Positions 10,239 through 18,481 of a DNA stretch of 64,000 bases are shown here, piece after piece. The translations under genes and the position numbers were made by a program. The notes under the pieces were generated by a model. The model was not told where the DNA came from, ran no database searches, and saw only the letters and a list, made by a program, of their open reading frames with translations. Numbering within the stretch: position 1 is the stretch's first letter; each line of letters begins with the position of its first letter. Source of the stretch: NORP240 sp046047495 (GTDB taxonomy: Bacteria; Pseudomonadota; Gammaproteobacteria; Pseudomonadales; Pseudohongiellaceae); assembly GCA_046047495.1 (NCBI GenBank), contig JBJOHV010000089.1:1-64000 (forward strand). Direction: 5' to 3'.

Positions 10239-10249
10239 TCTGAGGCGCG

Positions 10250-10652
10250 GTGAGCCAAGGATCGCTGTATCTTCTTGCCGCCGATGCCATCCTGGTCATT
10301 CACGGGGCATTCGTCGCATTTGTGATCATCGGGCTGGTATTGATCTACGTCGGCCACGGCATGACCTGGCACTGGATCCGCAATAGGTGGTTTCGTTTGC
10401 TGCATGTGGGCGCCATCGCCGTGGTGGTCCTGCAGTCCTGGCTCGGCGTCATCTGCCCGTTGACGCTCTGGGAGATGCGGCTGCGGGAACTGGGGGGGCG
10501 GCGACACCTACCAGGTTACCTTCATCCAGTATTGGCTCCATACCCTGCTGTTCTATGAAGCGCCCCAGTGGGTGTTCATCACTGCCTATACCCTGTTCGG
10601 TGGACTGGTGGTTGCAAGCTGGTTTGCAATTCCACCCCGGCGCCGCCGATAA
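10250..10652 (+). pseudogene. DUF2784 membrane protein, frameshifted in a G7 run
   Basis: From the GTG at 10250 the frame encodes a typical DUF2784 N-terminus with helices near residues 5-30 and 45-65 and the motif CPLTLWEM. At the run of seven G at 10492-10498 the reading frame breaks. Dropping one G restores the family C-terminus (GGDTYQVTFIQYWLH, then a last helix) ending at TAA 10650-10652, for about 133 residues in total. As written the protein ends at 10558 with an unrelated tail. This is either a real frameshift or phase-variable tract or, quite likely, a homopolymer sequencing error. DUF2784 proteins are small inner-membrane proteins of unknown role. Confidence 0.8.
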
Positions 10653-10682
10653 GGGTTGCAGCCAGTTCCTGTCGCAGCCAGT

Positions 10683-10700
10683 GACCGGTTGCAGCCGGTC
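10683..10700. other. Inverted repeat (possible hairpin) after DUF2784 gene
   Basis: GACCGG and CCGGTC are separated by six bases, giving a 6-bp GC-rich stem 30 bp after the restored DUF2784 stop. No T-tract follows, so it is not a textbook terminator. The nonamer gttgcagcc also occurs twice nearby. Confidence 0.3.
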
Positions 10701-10740
10701 AGTTAAGATTAGCAGCCAAAATACCGTTGCGGTCCTGACC

Positions 10741-11169
10741 ATGAATCCAACCGAGAGTGCAATCGAGCATCCAACAGTGAAAATCCCACCCCTTGGTTTT
10801 TTAGTGCTTGCCCTGCTGTCTTCCGTTGCCTATGGCCGCGACGTGGGCTATGCCCTGGAATGCAGTGCTGCCGATGGGTCAAGCAGACAGCTGATCACCT
10901 TTCTGGAAAACGGCGTGAACAAGCGGGTCCGTTACCTGGAATCCGGCAACCGGGCCATGTGGGACAGTCATGAGTGGAATGACACCGCTGTTACCGTGCG
11001 CAGCATGGTGCAGATCCGGGGCGAGGGCGAGCCGAAGGTGGAAGCCTATGTGGAGATCGATACCAGGTCCCTGCGGGCCAGGTTCATCCGCCTGGGCGGC
11101 GTCGCAGGAGGCGCGGCAGCCATCGATATGCAGTGCCAGCGCTGGCGGCCGGAAACCCGGAACAAGTGA
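10741..11169 (+). CDS. Small secreted protein of unknown function
   Basis: 142 residues from the ATG at 10741. A GTG at 10777 would give 130 residues and a cleaner signal peptide (MKIPPLGFLVLALLSSVAYG). The mature part is about 110 residues, polar, with two cysteines (ECSAADG near the start and MQCQRWRPE at the end) that could form a disulfide. I recognise no family. It sits between the DUF2784 and GNAT genes, with a 3-bp gap to the latter, so the two may be cotranscribed. Periplasmic location is an inference from the signal peptide. Confidence 0.65.
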   Translation: MNPTESAIEHPTVKIPPLGFLVLALLSSVAYGRDVGYALECSAADGSSRQLITFLENGVNKRVRYLESGNRAMWDSHEWNDTAVTVRSMVQIRGEGEPKVEAYVEIDTRSLRARFIRLGGVAGGAAAIDMQCQRWRPETRNK

Positions 11170-11172
11170 GTA

Positions 11173-11673
11173 ATGGATATCCGTATCCGCCCCGAGACGC
11201 CGGCCGACATCCCCGCCATCACCGATGTCACCATCGCGGCATTCAATACCCTGGATATCAGCGAACACAACGAACAGCACGTCATCACCGGGCTGCGCAA
11301 GGCCGGTGCACTGAGCCTGTCGCTGGTGGCGGAGCAGGACGGCCGCATCGTCGGCCATATCGCCTTCTCGCCGGTCAGGATCAGCGATGGCACACAGGAC
11401 TGGTACGGGCTGGGGCCGGTATCGGTCCTGCCTGAGTTGCACCGCCAGGGCATCGGCACGGCGCTCATCGAGGAAGGGCTGTCACGCCTGCGGGCGGCCG
11501 GAGCCAAAGGCTGCTGCCTGGTGGGGCATCCGGAGTATTACCCCCGATTCGGCTTCAGGAATGCGCCCGGGCTGGTGATGCAAGACGTGCCCCCGGGCGT
11601 GTTCTTCGCCCTGTCCTTTGATGGCCACCTGCCCCGGGGCAATGTCAGCTTCCACCCGGCCTTCACTCTCTGA
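11173..11673 (+). CDS. GNAT family N-acetyltransferase (YhbS-like)
   Basis: 166 residues with the full GNAT core. The acetyl-CoA binding loop is VLPELHRQGIGTALIEEGL (Q-x-x-G-x-G type) near residues 85-105, and it is followed by the YhbS-like stretch CCLVGHPEYYPRFGFRNA. Enzymes of this group acetylate small molecules or proteins in the cytoplasm; the substrate is not deducible here. It starts 3 bp after the small secreted protein gene. Its stop TGA (11671-11673) directly abuts the stop of the HNH remnant on the other strand (11674), so the two converge with no spacer. Confidence 0.9.
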   Translation: MDIRIRPETPADIPAITDVTIAAFNTLDISEHNEQHVITGLRKAGALSLSLVAEQDGRIVGHIAFSPVRISDGTQDWYGLGPVSVLPELHRQGIGTALIEEGLSRLRAAGAKGCCLVGHPEYYPRFGFRNAPGLVMQDVPPGVFFALSFDGHLPRGNVSFHPAFTL

Positions 11674-12938
11674 TCAGAGGGTGAACCCTGCGGGGATGGG
11701 GGTTTGCTGCTGCTCATAGTCCAGCAACGTCCCCACACACCAGTCATAGTCCATCGGCTCCCCTTCCCAGCGGGTGACGGCGGTTTCCGCGTCGATGCTC
11801 AGGCCCAGGGTCTGGTGAATGTGCTCGATGGCGTTTTGTTCCGCCCTGGCCTCCTCACTTTCGAACTGAGGGAACAGGGCATGGGGAATTTTTCCACCGG
11901 CAGGCGCAATGAATTGGAATCGAACAGGCTCAGGCTGGCGGATCTCGTAACCCAGCTCATGGATCAGGCGGTGATGATGACGGCACAGCAGCACCAGATT
12001 ATCCATGCGGGTCTCGCCGCCGTCGGCCCAGTGATGGATGTGATGGGCATCCACGTGGCGTGCCTGGCAGCATCCCGGAAAGCGGCAGCTGCGGTCCCGT
12101 AACAACAGGGCACGACGCATGGCGGTGGGGACGGCCCGGGTCTTGCGGCCGATGTTGAGGATGTTGCCCTGGCCGTCCTGCAGCACGGTGAGCAATCCAC
12201 CATCGCAGGCCAGGCGCCGGAACGTAGCCGGACTGATGACCGGGCCATCCTCGAGGCTGCAGCGGTGATGGTGGTTGTGGCAATCACTGGATAAAGGGCC
12301 GATGCCGGCCACCTCATCCCGTTCGATATGCACCACCACCTGGTGACTATCCCCCGCGGCCAGCGCCACCGGGCCGTTTTCCAGGCTGGCCAGGGTATGT
12401 TCCGCCATGGCCACCAGTCCATCAGCACGTTTCTGCGGAAACGTTTTTCGGGGCTCGTCCGATACTGACTCGGGCGCAGCCGCCCGGTGATCACGAGCAT
12501 GCCATCGTCATCATAAAACCAGCTGAGCTCCCGGGCTGTGTAATGGGTCTGATCGGATTGTCCATCCGCCGGTTTCAGGGATTTGCCCTGAGTCTGGCTG
12601 CGCTGCCGCCGGTATTTCCGCATCAGGGTGGTGAGGTGCTGGGCCGTGCCGTGCCGGGCGATCTGCAGCAGAAACCTTTCATTGGCCGGCGTGGCACAGC
12701 GGGTCATGGCCCGCACCTTGGAATAGCTGATGGCGCCGGAGGCAAATGCTGCATCGATGGCAGGCAGAGTATCCAGACACTTCGCCACCCGCACTTTTTC
12801 CCGCGCCGCGCCAAGGTCGATGCCGCAGTAATAATTCAACCAGTGGGCCGGCGACTTGAGATTGCCGCCATCACCCCAGGCCACCCGCTCGATGAGGGCG
12901 GCCAGCAGTTTGATGAAGCGGTAGTGGGCGGCACTGGT
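11674..12938 (-). pseudogene. Decayed DUF222-HNH endonuclease gene
   Basis: Two minus-strand frames together spell one DUF222/HNH protein. The 5' frame (from about 12938) gives HYRFIKLLAALIERV and KSPAHWLNYYCGIDLGAAREK, then VITGRLRP. The 3' frame resumes with PQKRADGLVAMAEH and carries the HNH domain (CRFPGC, DAHHIHHWADGGE, DNLVLLCRHHHRLIH), ending at 11674. About 25 codons expected between these parts are missing and the frame shifts near 12430-12480. An in-frame TGA at 12939-12941 cuts the N-terminus and no good start remains. The HNH residues themselves are intact. Such proteins are abundant, often multi-copy, putative nucleases. Confidence 0.82.
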
Positions 12939-12967
12939 TCACCGCCCCTCACCTGCCACCTCTGGGC

Positions 12968-13528
12968 TCAACTGCCTACGGTGTAAACCTTGGGATCATA
13001 GGCACTGTCACGCTGGAGAATCTTCAGCGCCCGCCCTTCCCGCTCCTCGTTGAGCACCCGCACGAACAACAGCAGATGCCCTTCATCCACCTGTTGCTCC
13101 AGGTATTCGGCGTCGCTCTGACTGATGATGCGGCCGATCACCGCGCCGATGCCGGTGAATACCGCAGTCGTCGCCACGGCCGCGCCCACGGCGCCGCCCA
13201 GAATGCCGGCGGTTGCCACCACTGCGCCGCCCGCCACGGCGGAGCCCACCATGTAGAGAGTCCCCTTCAAGGCATGGACGGTATCGCCCACGGACTCTTT
13301 CGCGACGAACGCCACATTGGGGGCATCGGGGGAATCCAGGTCCCGGTTCAGTTCCTCGTACAGGTGTGCCAGGCGATCACGGACGGCATACTGGCTTGCC
13401 ATCATGCCGATCTCATCGTGAGTGAACCCCTGGGTTTGCAGGTCTGCTACGGTCTTTTCCAAAGCGGCCGCATCGAAATAGATGCCGACGACTTCACGAA
13501 CGGGTGCTGATTTCTCGGTGTGGCTCAT
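12968..13528 (-). CDS. Glycine-zipper membrane-associated stress-type protein
   Basis: 186 residues. The N-terminal domain (REVVGIYFDAAALEKTVADLQTQG) resembles YflT/general-stress 17M-like modules. A central Ala/Gly-rich hydrophobic stretch (about residues 90-135, with repeated G-x3-G spacing such as AGILGGAVGAA) looks like a glycine zipper, and the C-terminus is a short acidic domain. It probably associates with or inserts into a membrane; the function is unknown. A good Shine-Dalgarno (GAGGAG) lies 9 bp before the ATG and a sigma70-like promoter is visible at 13564-13592. It is monocistronic, followed by the HNH remnant. Confidence 0.75.
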   Translation of the reverse strand: MSHTEKSAPVREVVGIYFDAAALEKTVADLQTQGFTHDEIGMMASQYAVRDRLAHLYEELNRDLDSPDAPNVAFVAKESVGDTVHALKGTLYMVGSAVAGGAVVATAGILGGAVGAAVATTAVFTGIGAVIGRIISQSDAEYLEQQVDEGHLLLFVRVLNEEREGRALKILQRDSAYDPKVYTVGS

Positions 13529-13563
13529 GGCAGTTGTCTCCTCAAGGGATTTCTGTGTCTATT

Positions 13564-13592
13564 TTTACATAATGACAGATTGGTCATGACAA
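13564..13592 (-). promoter_or_regulatory. Sigma70-like promoter for the glycine-zipper gene
   Basis: On the minus strand TTGTCA (13592-13587) and TGTAAA (13569-13564) are spaced by 17 bp. The expected start site lies about 30 bp upstream of the ATG, with GAGGAG in the leader. Confidence 0.45.
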
Positions 13593-13680
13593 CAGCGAGA
13601 ACGAATTCATGACGGGTAGCAGTTTACGAGGACTTGCCTGATCTGCATCAAGCTTGCGCTCTTTCCAGTCACCTGGACGG

Positions 13681-15063
13681 TCACACCCGCGCCAGGGCAT
13701 CCACCGCCTGCCGGGCAGCCCGCAAGCCGCTCTCGATGGCGCCATCCATGAAGCCGCGCCAACCCATGGCCCAATCGGCGCTGGCAAACAGCAGGCGACG
13801 ATCGGGGGCCAGCATGGCATTGAGGGTGTCACGACCGCGCCCTGGCTGGAACGAACACCAGGTGCCCCGGGCAAAGGGATCGTTGGTCCAGTGCCAGTAT
13901 TTCTGTTCGAGAATCTGCACACCGGGCATGAGGGAAGCCAGTTCCCTGGCCACCAGCTCCGGTTGCAACGGGTCAAGTCGCACAGGATCACTGCTGAACA
14001 GGATCAGCACCGACTCCTGCGGGTTGTGGGACTGGGTAACCACCCAGTCGATGGAATGAGCCTGGGGTGCCAGGATGGAGCGGCCGCCGTTGTCACCCGC
14101 CACTTTCACAAAGATCTTGACCCCGTTGCCGGCGTGAACCTGCGCCACGGCACGGCGCTTGTCCCGGTTCAATCCGGGGCTGAAGCGGATGAAGCTGAGC
14201 ACATTGAGCGGTATGGTCACGATGGCCAGCCTGGCGCTGACTTCATCGCCACCCACCAGGGTGGCTGTCACACTATCGCTGCTTTGCCGCAGCTCGGTGA
14301 CCATGCGGCCGAAATGCACTTCGCTGCGGCCGTGCTGAAATATGCCGTCCACCAGGGAACGGGTGCCGTCCTTGAATTTGGTGCCCGACACTGATGCCAG
14401 CAGTCCGGAAGCGGAATAGCCGGCCAGGGCATACAGGCGCACCGGTTCCGAGGCAGCCACCTGGTCCAGAGGTCCATTGAAGAGGGTGGCAAAGATGGCC
14501 TCCAGGGCATCCTTGCCCGCCTGGCTGATGGCCAGCCCTGCCATCCGCTCCCGTACCGACAGGTTTTCCAGGGGATTGTTGCCGATCTGCAAAGGTGCGT
14601 AGGGATCGGGATACAGGGCCATGGCGTCGGCGCAGAACAGATCCATCCCCCGCAGGCCTTCCGCCATGGCTGCGCCTGCCGGGCGCAGCAGCTGACCTTC
14701 ACTCCACAGGGCTAGACCGCCGCCTCCCGCCGGCATGGCTTCCAGTGCCAGGCCATAACGTTCAATCTCGGCCCAGATGTAGGGTTGGGTGTGATGTACC
14801 CAGGTGCCTCCCAGTTCGATGGACTGGCCGGCGAATTCGGCAGTGTGGGTGCGCCCTCCCATGCGTTCCCGCGCTTCCAGCACCAGGGTGGAATAGCCCC
14901 GCTGATTGAGTTCGCGGGCGGCGATCAGACCGGTGAGCCCGGCCCCGATGATCATGACGTCCGGACCGGGGGACTGGGCCAATACAGTGGGCGCACCCAG
15001 CAGGGACACAGCCGCGCCCTGCAGGAAGCGGCGCCGGCGCAGGCGCGGAGTCGTGTTTTTCAT
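13681..15063 (-). CDS. Tat-exported flavin monoamine oxidase
   Basis: 460 residues from the ATG at 15063; ATGs or other starts further up (15078, 15102) would place the Tat motif too deep. RRRRFLQGAAVSLLG at residues 9-23 is a twin-arginine signal. The FAD-binding GAGLTGLIAARELNQRG (from 40) and RERMGGRTH follow, and the C-terminal FAD segment is FASADWAMGWRGFMDGAIESG. This is the flavin amine oxidase family (PF01593). It should oxidise amines in the periplasm, giving aldehyde, ammonia and hydrogen peroxide. It is isolated, with 152 bp downstream to the promoter of the next gene and a divergent 44-residue frame upstream. The substrate is unknown. Confidence 0.88.
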   Translation of the reverse strand: MKNTTPRLRRRRFLQGAAVSLLGAPTVLAQSPGPDVMIIGAGLTGLIAARELNQRGYSTLVLEARERMGGRTHTAEFAGQSIELGGTWVHHTQPYIWAEIERYGLALEAMPAGGGGLALWSEGQLLRPAGAAMAEGLRGMDLFCADAMALYPDPYAPLQIGNNPLENLSVRERMAGLAISQAGKDALEAIFATLFNGPLDQVAASEPVRLYALAGYSASGLLASVSGTKFKDGTRSLVDGIFQHGRSEVHFGRMVTELRQSSDSVTATLVGGDEVSARLAIVTIPLNVLSFIRFSPGLNRDKRRAVAQVHAGNGVKIFVKVAGDNGGRSILAPQAHSIDWVVTQSHNPQESVLILFSSDPVRLDPLQPELVARELASLMPGVQILEQKYWHWTNDPFARGTWCSFQPGRGRDTLNAMLAPDRRLLFASADWAMGWRGFMDGAIESGLRAARQAVDALARV

Positions 15064-15147
15064 ATCATGCACCGCCATGGCAGAATCGGACTCAAGGACC
15101 ATCGAAGTCCGGCCCTAGCATAGCCGGCTCTCAAAACGGAGTCACCC

Positions 15148-15282
15148 ATGCTGACATTGCAGCCCATCACCCGTGCGGATTTTTCACTGTGGAGCGAATT
15201 TCGCCCCACTGTCTATGCCGATCTGGGCTGCGCGGAGGTGGACCGGGTAGTGGCTTACCGTATGGAGCTGGGCGACGGCTGA
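15148..15282 (+). CDS. Possible 44-residue protein or truncated GNAT-type remnant
   Basis: The ATG at 15148 has ACGGAG six bases upstream. The frame encodes 44 residues beginning MLTLQPITRADFSLWSEFRP and stops at 15280-15282. The opening resembles the first strand and helix of GNAT acetyltransferases (AAC(6')-like), so this may be the surviving 5' end of a deleted gene. The protein is too short to function as an acetyltransferase. It lies between the divergent amine oxidase gene and the 3' end of the hydroxylase gene. Confidence 0.35.
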   Translation: MLTLQPITRADFSLWSEFRPTVYADLGCAEVDRVVAYRMELGDG

Positions 15283-15288
15283 CTGCGA

Positions 15289-16476
15289 TCAGTCGTTCCA
15301 GGGCTTGGGTTTGGCGCTGAAACTGTCCACCCCTTCCAGCATGGCGGCCACCAGCTTGCGTTCCTCGAGGGTCAGCTCCGGTCGCCAGATGTCGAAGATC
15401 AGCACCACCCGTGACTGATTGCTGTTGTTCCAGGCCTCGTGCTCCATGGTGTCGTCGAAGATCAGCAGCTTGCCCCGCTCCCATTCCCGGGTTTCATTGC
15501 CGACCCGCAGTGCGCAATGGCCCGGCACCAGCAGGGGCAGATGGCAGATCAGCCGGGTGTTGACGAAGCCAGTGTGGGGCGCGATACGGGCACCGGGGGT
15601 GAGCATGGAGAACAACACGGACGGGCCGCGGCCGCGAATGCGGGTCAGTGGCACTTTTTCCAGGGCCGCCATGGTGCGCGGGCAGCGTACGGCATTGTCC
15701 AATACCACCTCGCCATCCTGCCACAGATAGAACGCCTGCCAACCCTCGTTGTCCTTCACCTTCTGGGGATCGCTGCCCGCCAGCCGGCTGTCGGCTGTCA
15801 GATAGGGCTTGAAGGCACTCTTGTCCTGCACCACACCGTAGAGTTCCTCGGTGATGTCATCGGTGGAGCCCTCGATTTCCCCCACCCATGAAAATTCCTC
15901 CCGCTCGTAGAACTGGATCTGGGGCAGTTCGGGAAAATACAGGGCCCGGGGCTTTTGATGATAGACCTGGCGCTTTCCTGTCAACAGATCCAGGGCGTGG
16001 GTGAAGCGGCGGGGTGAGCGCTGCGGGTCGTAGCCCTGCGCGATGAGATGGCTCAACAGATGATTGGACATCACCTCGGAGCAACGGGCCTGCCCTTTGC
16101 GGGCATGGTCGATGACATTCTGCAGATCGGCGCTCTTGCTGCCGCCGGCCTGGGCCTGCTCCGCCAGTTTCACCACCAGGTCGAAATAGCTGCCGGCCGC
16201 GGCCATGTCGTTGCGGGCCAGCAGCTGATCGCCTTTCATGATGAGGGCGTTGATGTTGCGGGGATCCAGGGCCAGGGCGTCATCCAGGGACTGCTCCATG
16301 GCCTTGTTGTCGCCCAGGAAGCGGCAGGCCACCGCCAGCAGGGTGAACGCCGAGCTGTTGTAGTTGCCCTGGCTGATCTGGAATTCCAGCTGCTGGCGTG
16401 CGCCCCGGGCATTGCCGTTCTGAATGGCGACCATGGCGCGGTCGAGTACTGCATCGAGTGTTTCGGTCATTTGCAT
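15289..16476 (-). CDS. TPR-containing aspartyl/asparaginyl beta-hydroxylase family protein
   Basis: 395 residues. TPR-like helices fill about residues 10-120 (including DALALDPRNINALIMKGDQLL). The C-terminal Asp/Arg hydroxylase domain (PF05118) has putative iron ligands His301 in APHTGFVN and His346 in FDDTMEHEAWN, with an Arg near 353 in NQSRVVLIFD for 2-oxoglutarate. Such Fe(II)/2-oxoglutarate dioxygenases hydroxylate Asp/Asn side chains or lipids; the bacterial substrates are mostly unknown. No signal peptide. It follows the aspartic-protease-like gene after 37 bp in the same direction, so the two probably form an operon. Confidence 0.88.
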   Translation of the reverse strand: MQMTETLDAVLDRAMVAIQNGNARGARQQLEFQISQGNYNSSAFTLLAVACRFLGDNKAMEQSLDDALALDPRNINALIMKGDQLLARNDMAAAGSYFDLVVKLAEQAQAGGSKSADLQNVIDHARKGQARCSEVMSNHLLSHLIAQGYDPQRSPRRFTHALDLLTGKRQVYHQKPRALYFPELPQIQFYEREEFSWVGEIEGSTDDITEELYGVVQDKSAFKPYLTADSRLAGSDPQKVKDNEGWQAFYLWQDGEVVLDNAVRCPRTMAALEKVPLTRIRGRGPSVLFSMLTPGARIAPHTGFVNTRLICHLPLLVPGHCALRVGNETREWERGKLLIFDDTMEHEAWNNSNQSRVVLIFDIWRPELTLEERKLVAAMLEGVDSFSAKPKPWND

Positions 16477-16513
16477 ACTTCCTGTGATAAATCGAACCGG
16501 CCGCGACCGGGCT

Positions 16514-17395
16514 TTACTGCGGCACGAACACGTGCAGGCGTTCGGCCTCCATGTCCAGGGTCACGACGAAATGCTTCAACACCTCATAACCCAGGGATCC
16601 GGCGATATCCAGGCCGCCGCCGCGGCCACCGCGCCGACCCAGGGCCGGCAGCCCGGTTCCTTCCGGCTCGTCCACGCTGGGATAAACCACCGCGATATTG
16701 CCCAGCTCGTAGGGGCCGAACTGCAGGCTGTCGGCCTGGCCGCTGGCCAGGCCTGCCGTCGGCATCGGCTCCCCGGCAACCGTCGGGCTGGCGAATCCAA
16801 GCGCCAGGGCAGCCGCCCGGTTCAGACGGATGGCGCCAGGATACTCCAATTGCAGCTCGAGCCACACCGGCTCTGCCTGGTTGATTGCCACCTGCACGGC
16901 GGCGCGACCGTTGTTGTTGCGGACTTTCAGGTTGGCCGCCTCCCGCAAATCGATTGCGCGGCGGTTCAGGAAGCACAGATTGGATTTGGGCAGGTCCAGC
17001 TGCATGATGAAATCGCTGAACATGAACAGACTCAGCAGCATGACCGGCCGGGCAAGCTCCATCACATACATCTGCTCAATCTGTAAATCCTGGTCAAAAA
17101 TATGCACCGGCACATCGCTGACCTGACCCACAATGCCGGGGATGGCGGACCACAGCACATTGCGGCTGGGCACAGGCTGCACCGTCAGTCCGAGTTCCCG
17201 GGCCAGGCCGCCGGACATGCCAAACGGCAGGATGTTGGTGTTCAGCACCGCGACAGTGTCGCGCCCACCCGCCTGCATGGCGATGGACACGACCCCGTCA
17301 CTCTGGATCAGGGGTTCACAGTTGTCGGTCTGGGCCAGGGCCCCGGTGGAAAGACAAACAGAAAGCAGACAGGCAAGGCAGGCGATACGGTTCAT
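16514..17395 (-). CDS. Secreted aspartic-protease-fold protein with degenerate active sites
   Basis: 293 residues with a signal peptide (cleavage near TGALAQ). The body reads like two retropepsin-type lobes: strands around VAVLNTN (51-54), where an active protease has D-T-G, and a second lobe ending in GSLGYEVLKHFVVTLDMEAERL, the usual closing pattern of single-domain bacterial aspartic proteases. The first catalytic Asp is Asn52 and the second expected site (LELQLEYPGAIRLN) has no D-T-G. It is probably a binding or structural protein in the periplasm, not a protease. It is first in a two-gene operon with the TPR hydroxylase. Confidence 0.65.
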   Translation of the reverse strand: MNRIACLACLLSVCLSTGALAQTDNCEPLIQSDGVVSIAMQAGGRDTVAVLNTNILPFGMSGGLARELGLTVQPVPSRNVLWSAIPGIVGQVSDVPVHIFDQDLQIEQMYVMELARPVMLLSLFMFSDFIMQLDLPKSNLCFLNRRAIDLREAANLKVRNNNGRAAVQVAINQAEPVWLELQLEYPGAIRLNRAAALALGFASPTVAGEPMPTAGLASGQADSLQFGPYELGNIAVVYPSVDEPEGTGLPALGRRGGRGGGLDIAGSLGYEVLKHFVVTLDMEAERLHVFVPQ

Positions 17396-17671
17396 TGTGA
17401 TGACTCCAGGGACGAGACTTGTTGTTTTAAAAACCGCACAGATTGAGTGAAGCGGCAGCTTAAGATCTGGCCCTGAAAATGTCCATTACCTCCGAGACAC
17501 CGGCATTAAACCTTCCATCCGACTGTTTGCCATGGACAGTACTGATACTGAGGCGCTACCCTGGTCCGGCGTTGCAGTGGCGTTGCGGGTCGCCTGCCCC
17601 ATGAGCAACGGATTTCGGCATACCCCCGCAAACTGCATCCCATTTCCATTCATCCAATTGAAGAATCGCCA
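17396..17671. other. 276-bp divergent intergenic region
   Basis: This region separates the aspartic-protease-like gene (minus) from the transglutaminase-like gene (plus). I see no RNA gene, strong hairpin or convincing promoter pair. A 48-codon frame from an ATG at 17533 overlaps the next start and has no ribosome-binding site. Confidence 0.5.
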
Positions 17672-18481
17672 ATGTTGATCCGACTCGGCTACGAGCTGTG
17701 TTACACCTGCCCCAAGCCCACACCCATGATCCTGACCTTGAACGTGCACTACACGCGCGCCTCCGACCTGCAGGGGCCGGATCATATCGTGACCCACCCC
17801 AGAGTCCCGATCCATGGCTATCGCGACGGCTTCGGCAACTGGTGCAGTCGGGTAGTGGCACCGGAGGGTGAATTCCTCGTCAGTACCGACACCGTCATCA
17901 ACGACAGCGGCGAACCCGATGCGGTCAATCCCGACGCCTGGCAATACCGGGTGGAATGCCTGCCGGAGGAAACCCTGGTCTATTTGCTGGGCAGCCGCTA
18001 TTGCGATACCGACAGGCTCACTGACCTGGCCTGGCAATTGTTCGGCGGCACGCCCCTGGGCTGGGGCCGGGTTCAGGCCATCTGCGACTTCGTACACCGC
18101 CATGTGACATTCGGGTATGAATTTGCCCGCGCCACCAAGACGGCGTCGGAAACCTATAATGAAGGTAATGGTGTGTGCCGCGATTACACCCACCTGGCGG
18201 TGGCTTTGTGCCGGTGCATGAATATCCCGGCCCGGTACTGCACCGGCTATCTCACCGACATCGGGATTCCGCCGCCCCACGGGGTGATGGATTTTGCCGC
18301 CTGGTTCGAAGCCTATCTGGACGGCAACTGGTATACCTTCGATCCCCGCAACAACGAGCGACGCATCGGACGCATACTGATTGCCCGGGGTCGTGATGCC
18401 GCCGACGTGGCCATCAGCAACACGTTTGGAGAGAACCAGCTGAGCCGTTTCAAAGTCACCGCCGATGAAATTGCTCTATGA
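17672..18481 (+). CDS. Transglutaminase-like protein (catalytic His replaced)
   Basis: 269 residues of the COG1305 type: an N-terminal beta domain (about 1-85, MLIRLGYELCYTCPKPTPM) and a transglutaminase core. Cys169 in NGVCRDYTHLA is in place and the Asp of TFDPRNNERR is present. The position of the catalytic His in the usual HAW motif is Ala (DFAAWFEAYL, about residue 209). The subfamily tail RIGRILIARGRDAADVA is conserved. There is no signal peptide. It overlaps the N-formylglutamate amidohydrolase gene by 17 bp, so the two are translationally coupled. Related proteins occur beside ATP-grasp amidoligases, none of which is visible here. Confidence 0.88.
   Translation: MLIRLGYELCYTCPKPTPMILTLNVHYTRASDLQGPDHIVTHPRVPIHGYRDGFGNWCSRVVAPEGEFLVSTDTVINDSGEPDAVNPDAWQYRVECLPEETLVYLLGSRYCDTDRLTDLAWQLFGGTPLGWGRVQAICDFVHRHVTFGYEFARATKTASETYNEGNGVCRDYTHLAVALCRCMNIPARYCTGYLTDIGIPPPHGVMDFAAWFEAYLDGNWYTFDPRNNERRIGRILIARGRDAADVAISNTFGENQLSRFKVTADEIAL

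Noticed and set aside
17533..17679. A 48-codon plus-strand frame before the transglutaminase-like gene
   Set aside because: No ribosome-binding site, no similarity to known families, and its end overlaps the real start at 17672.
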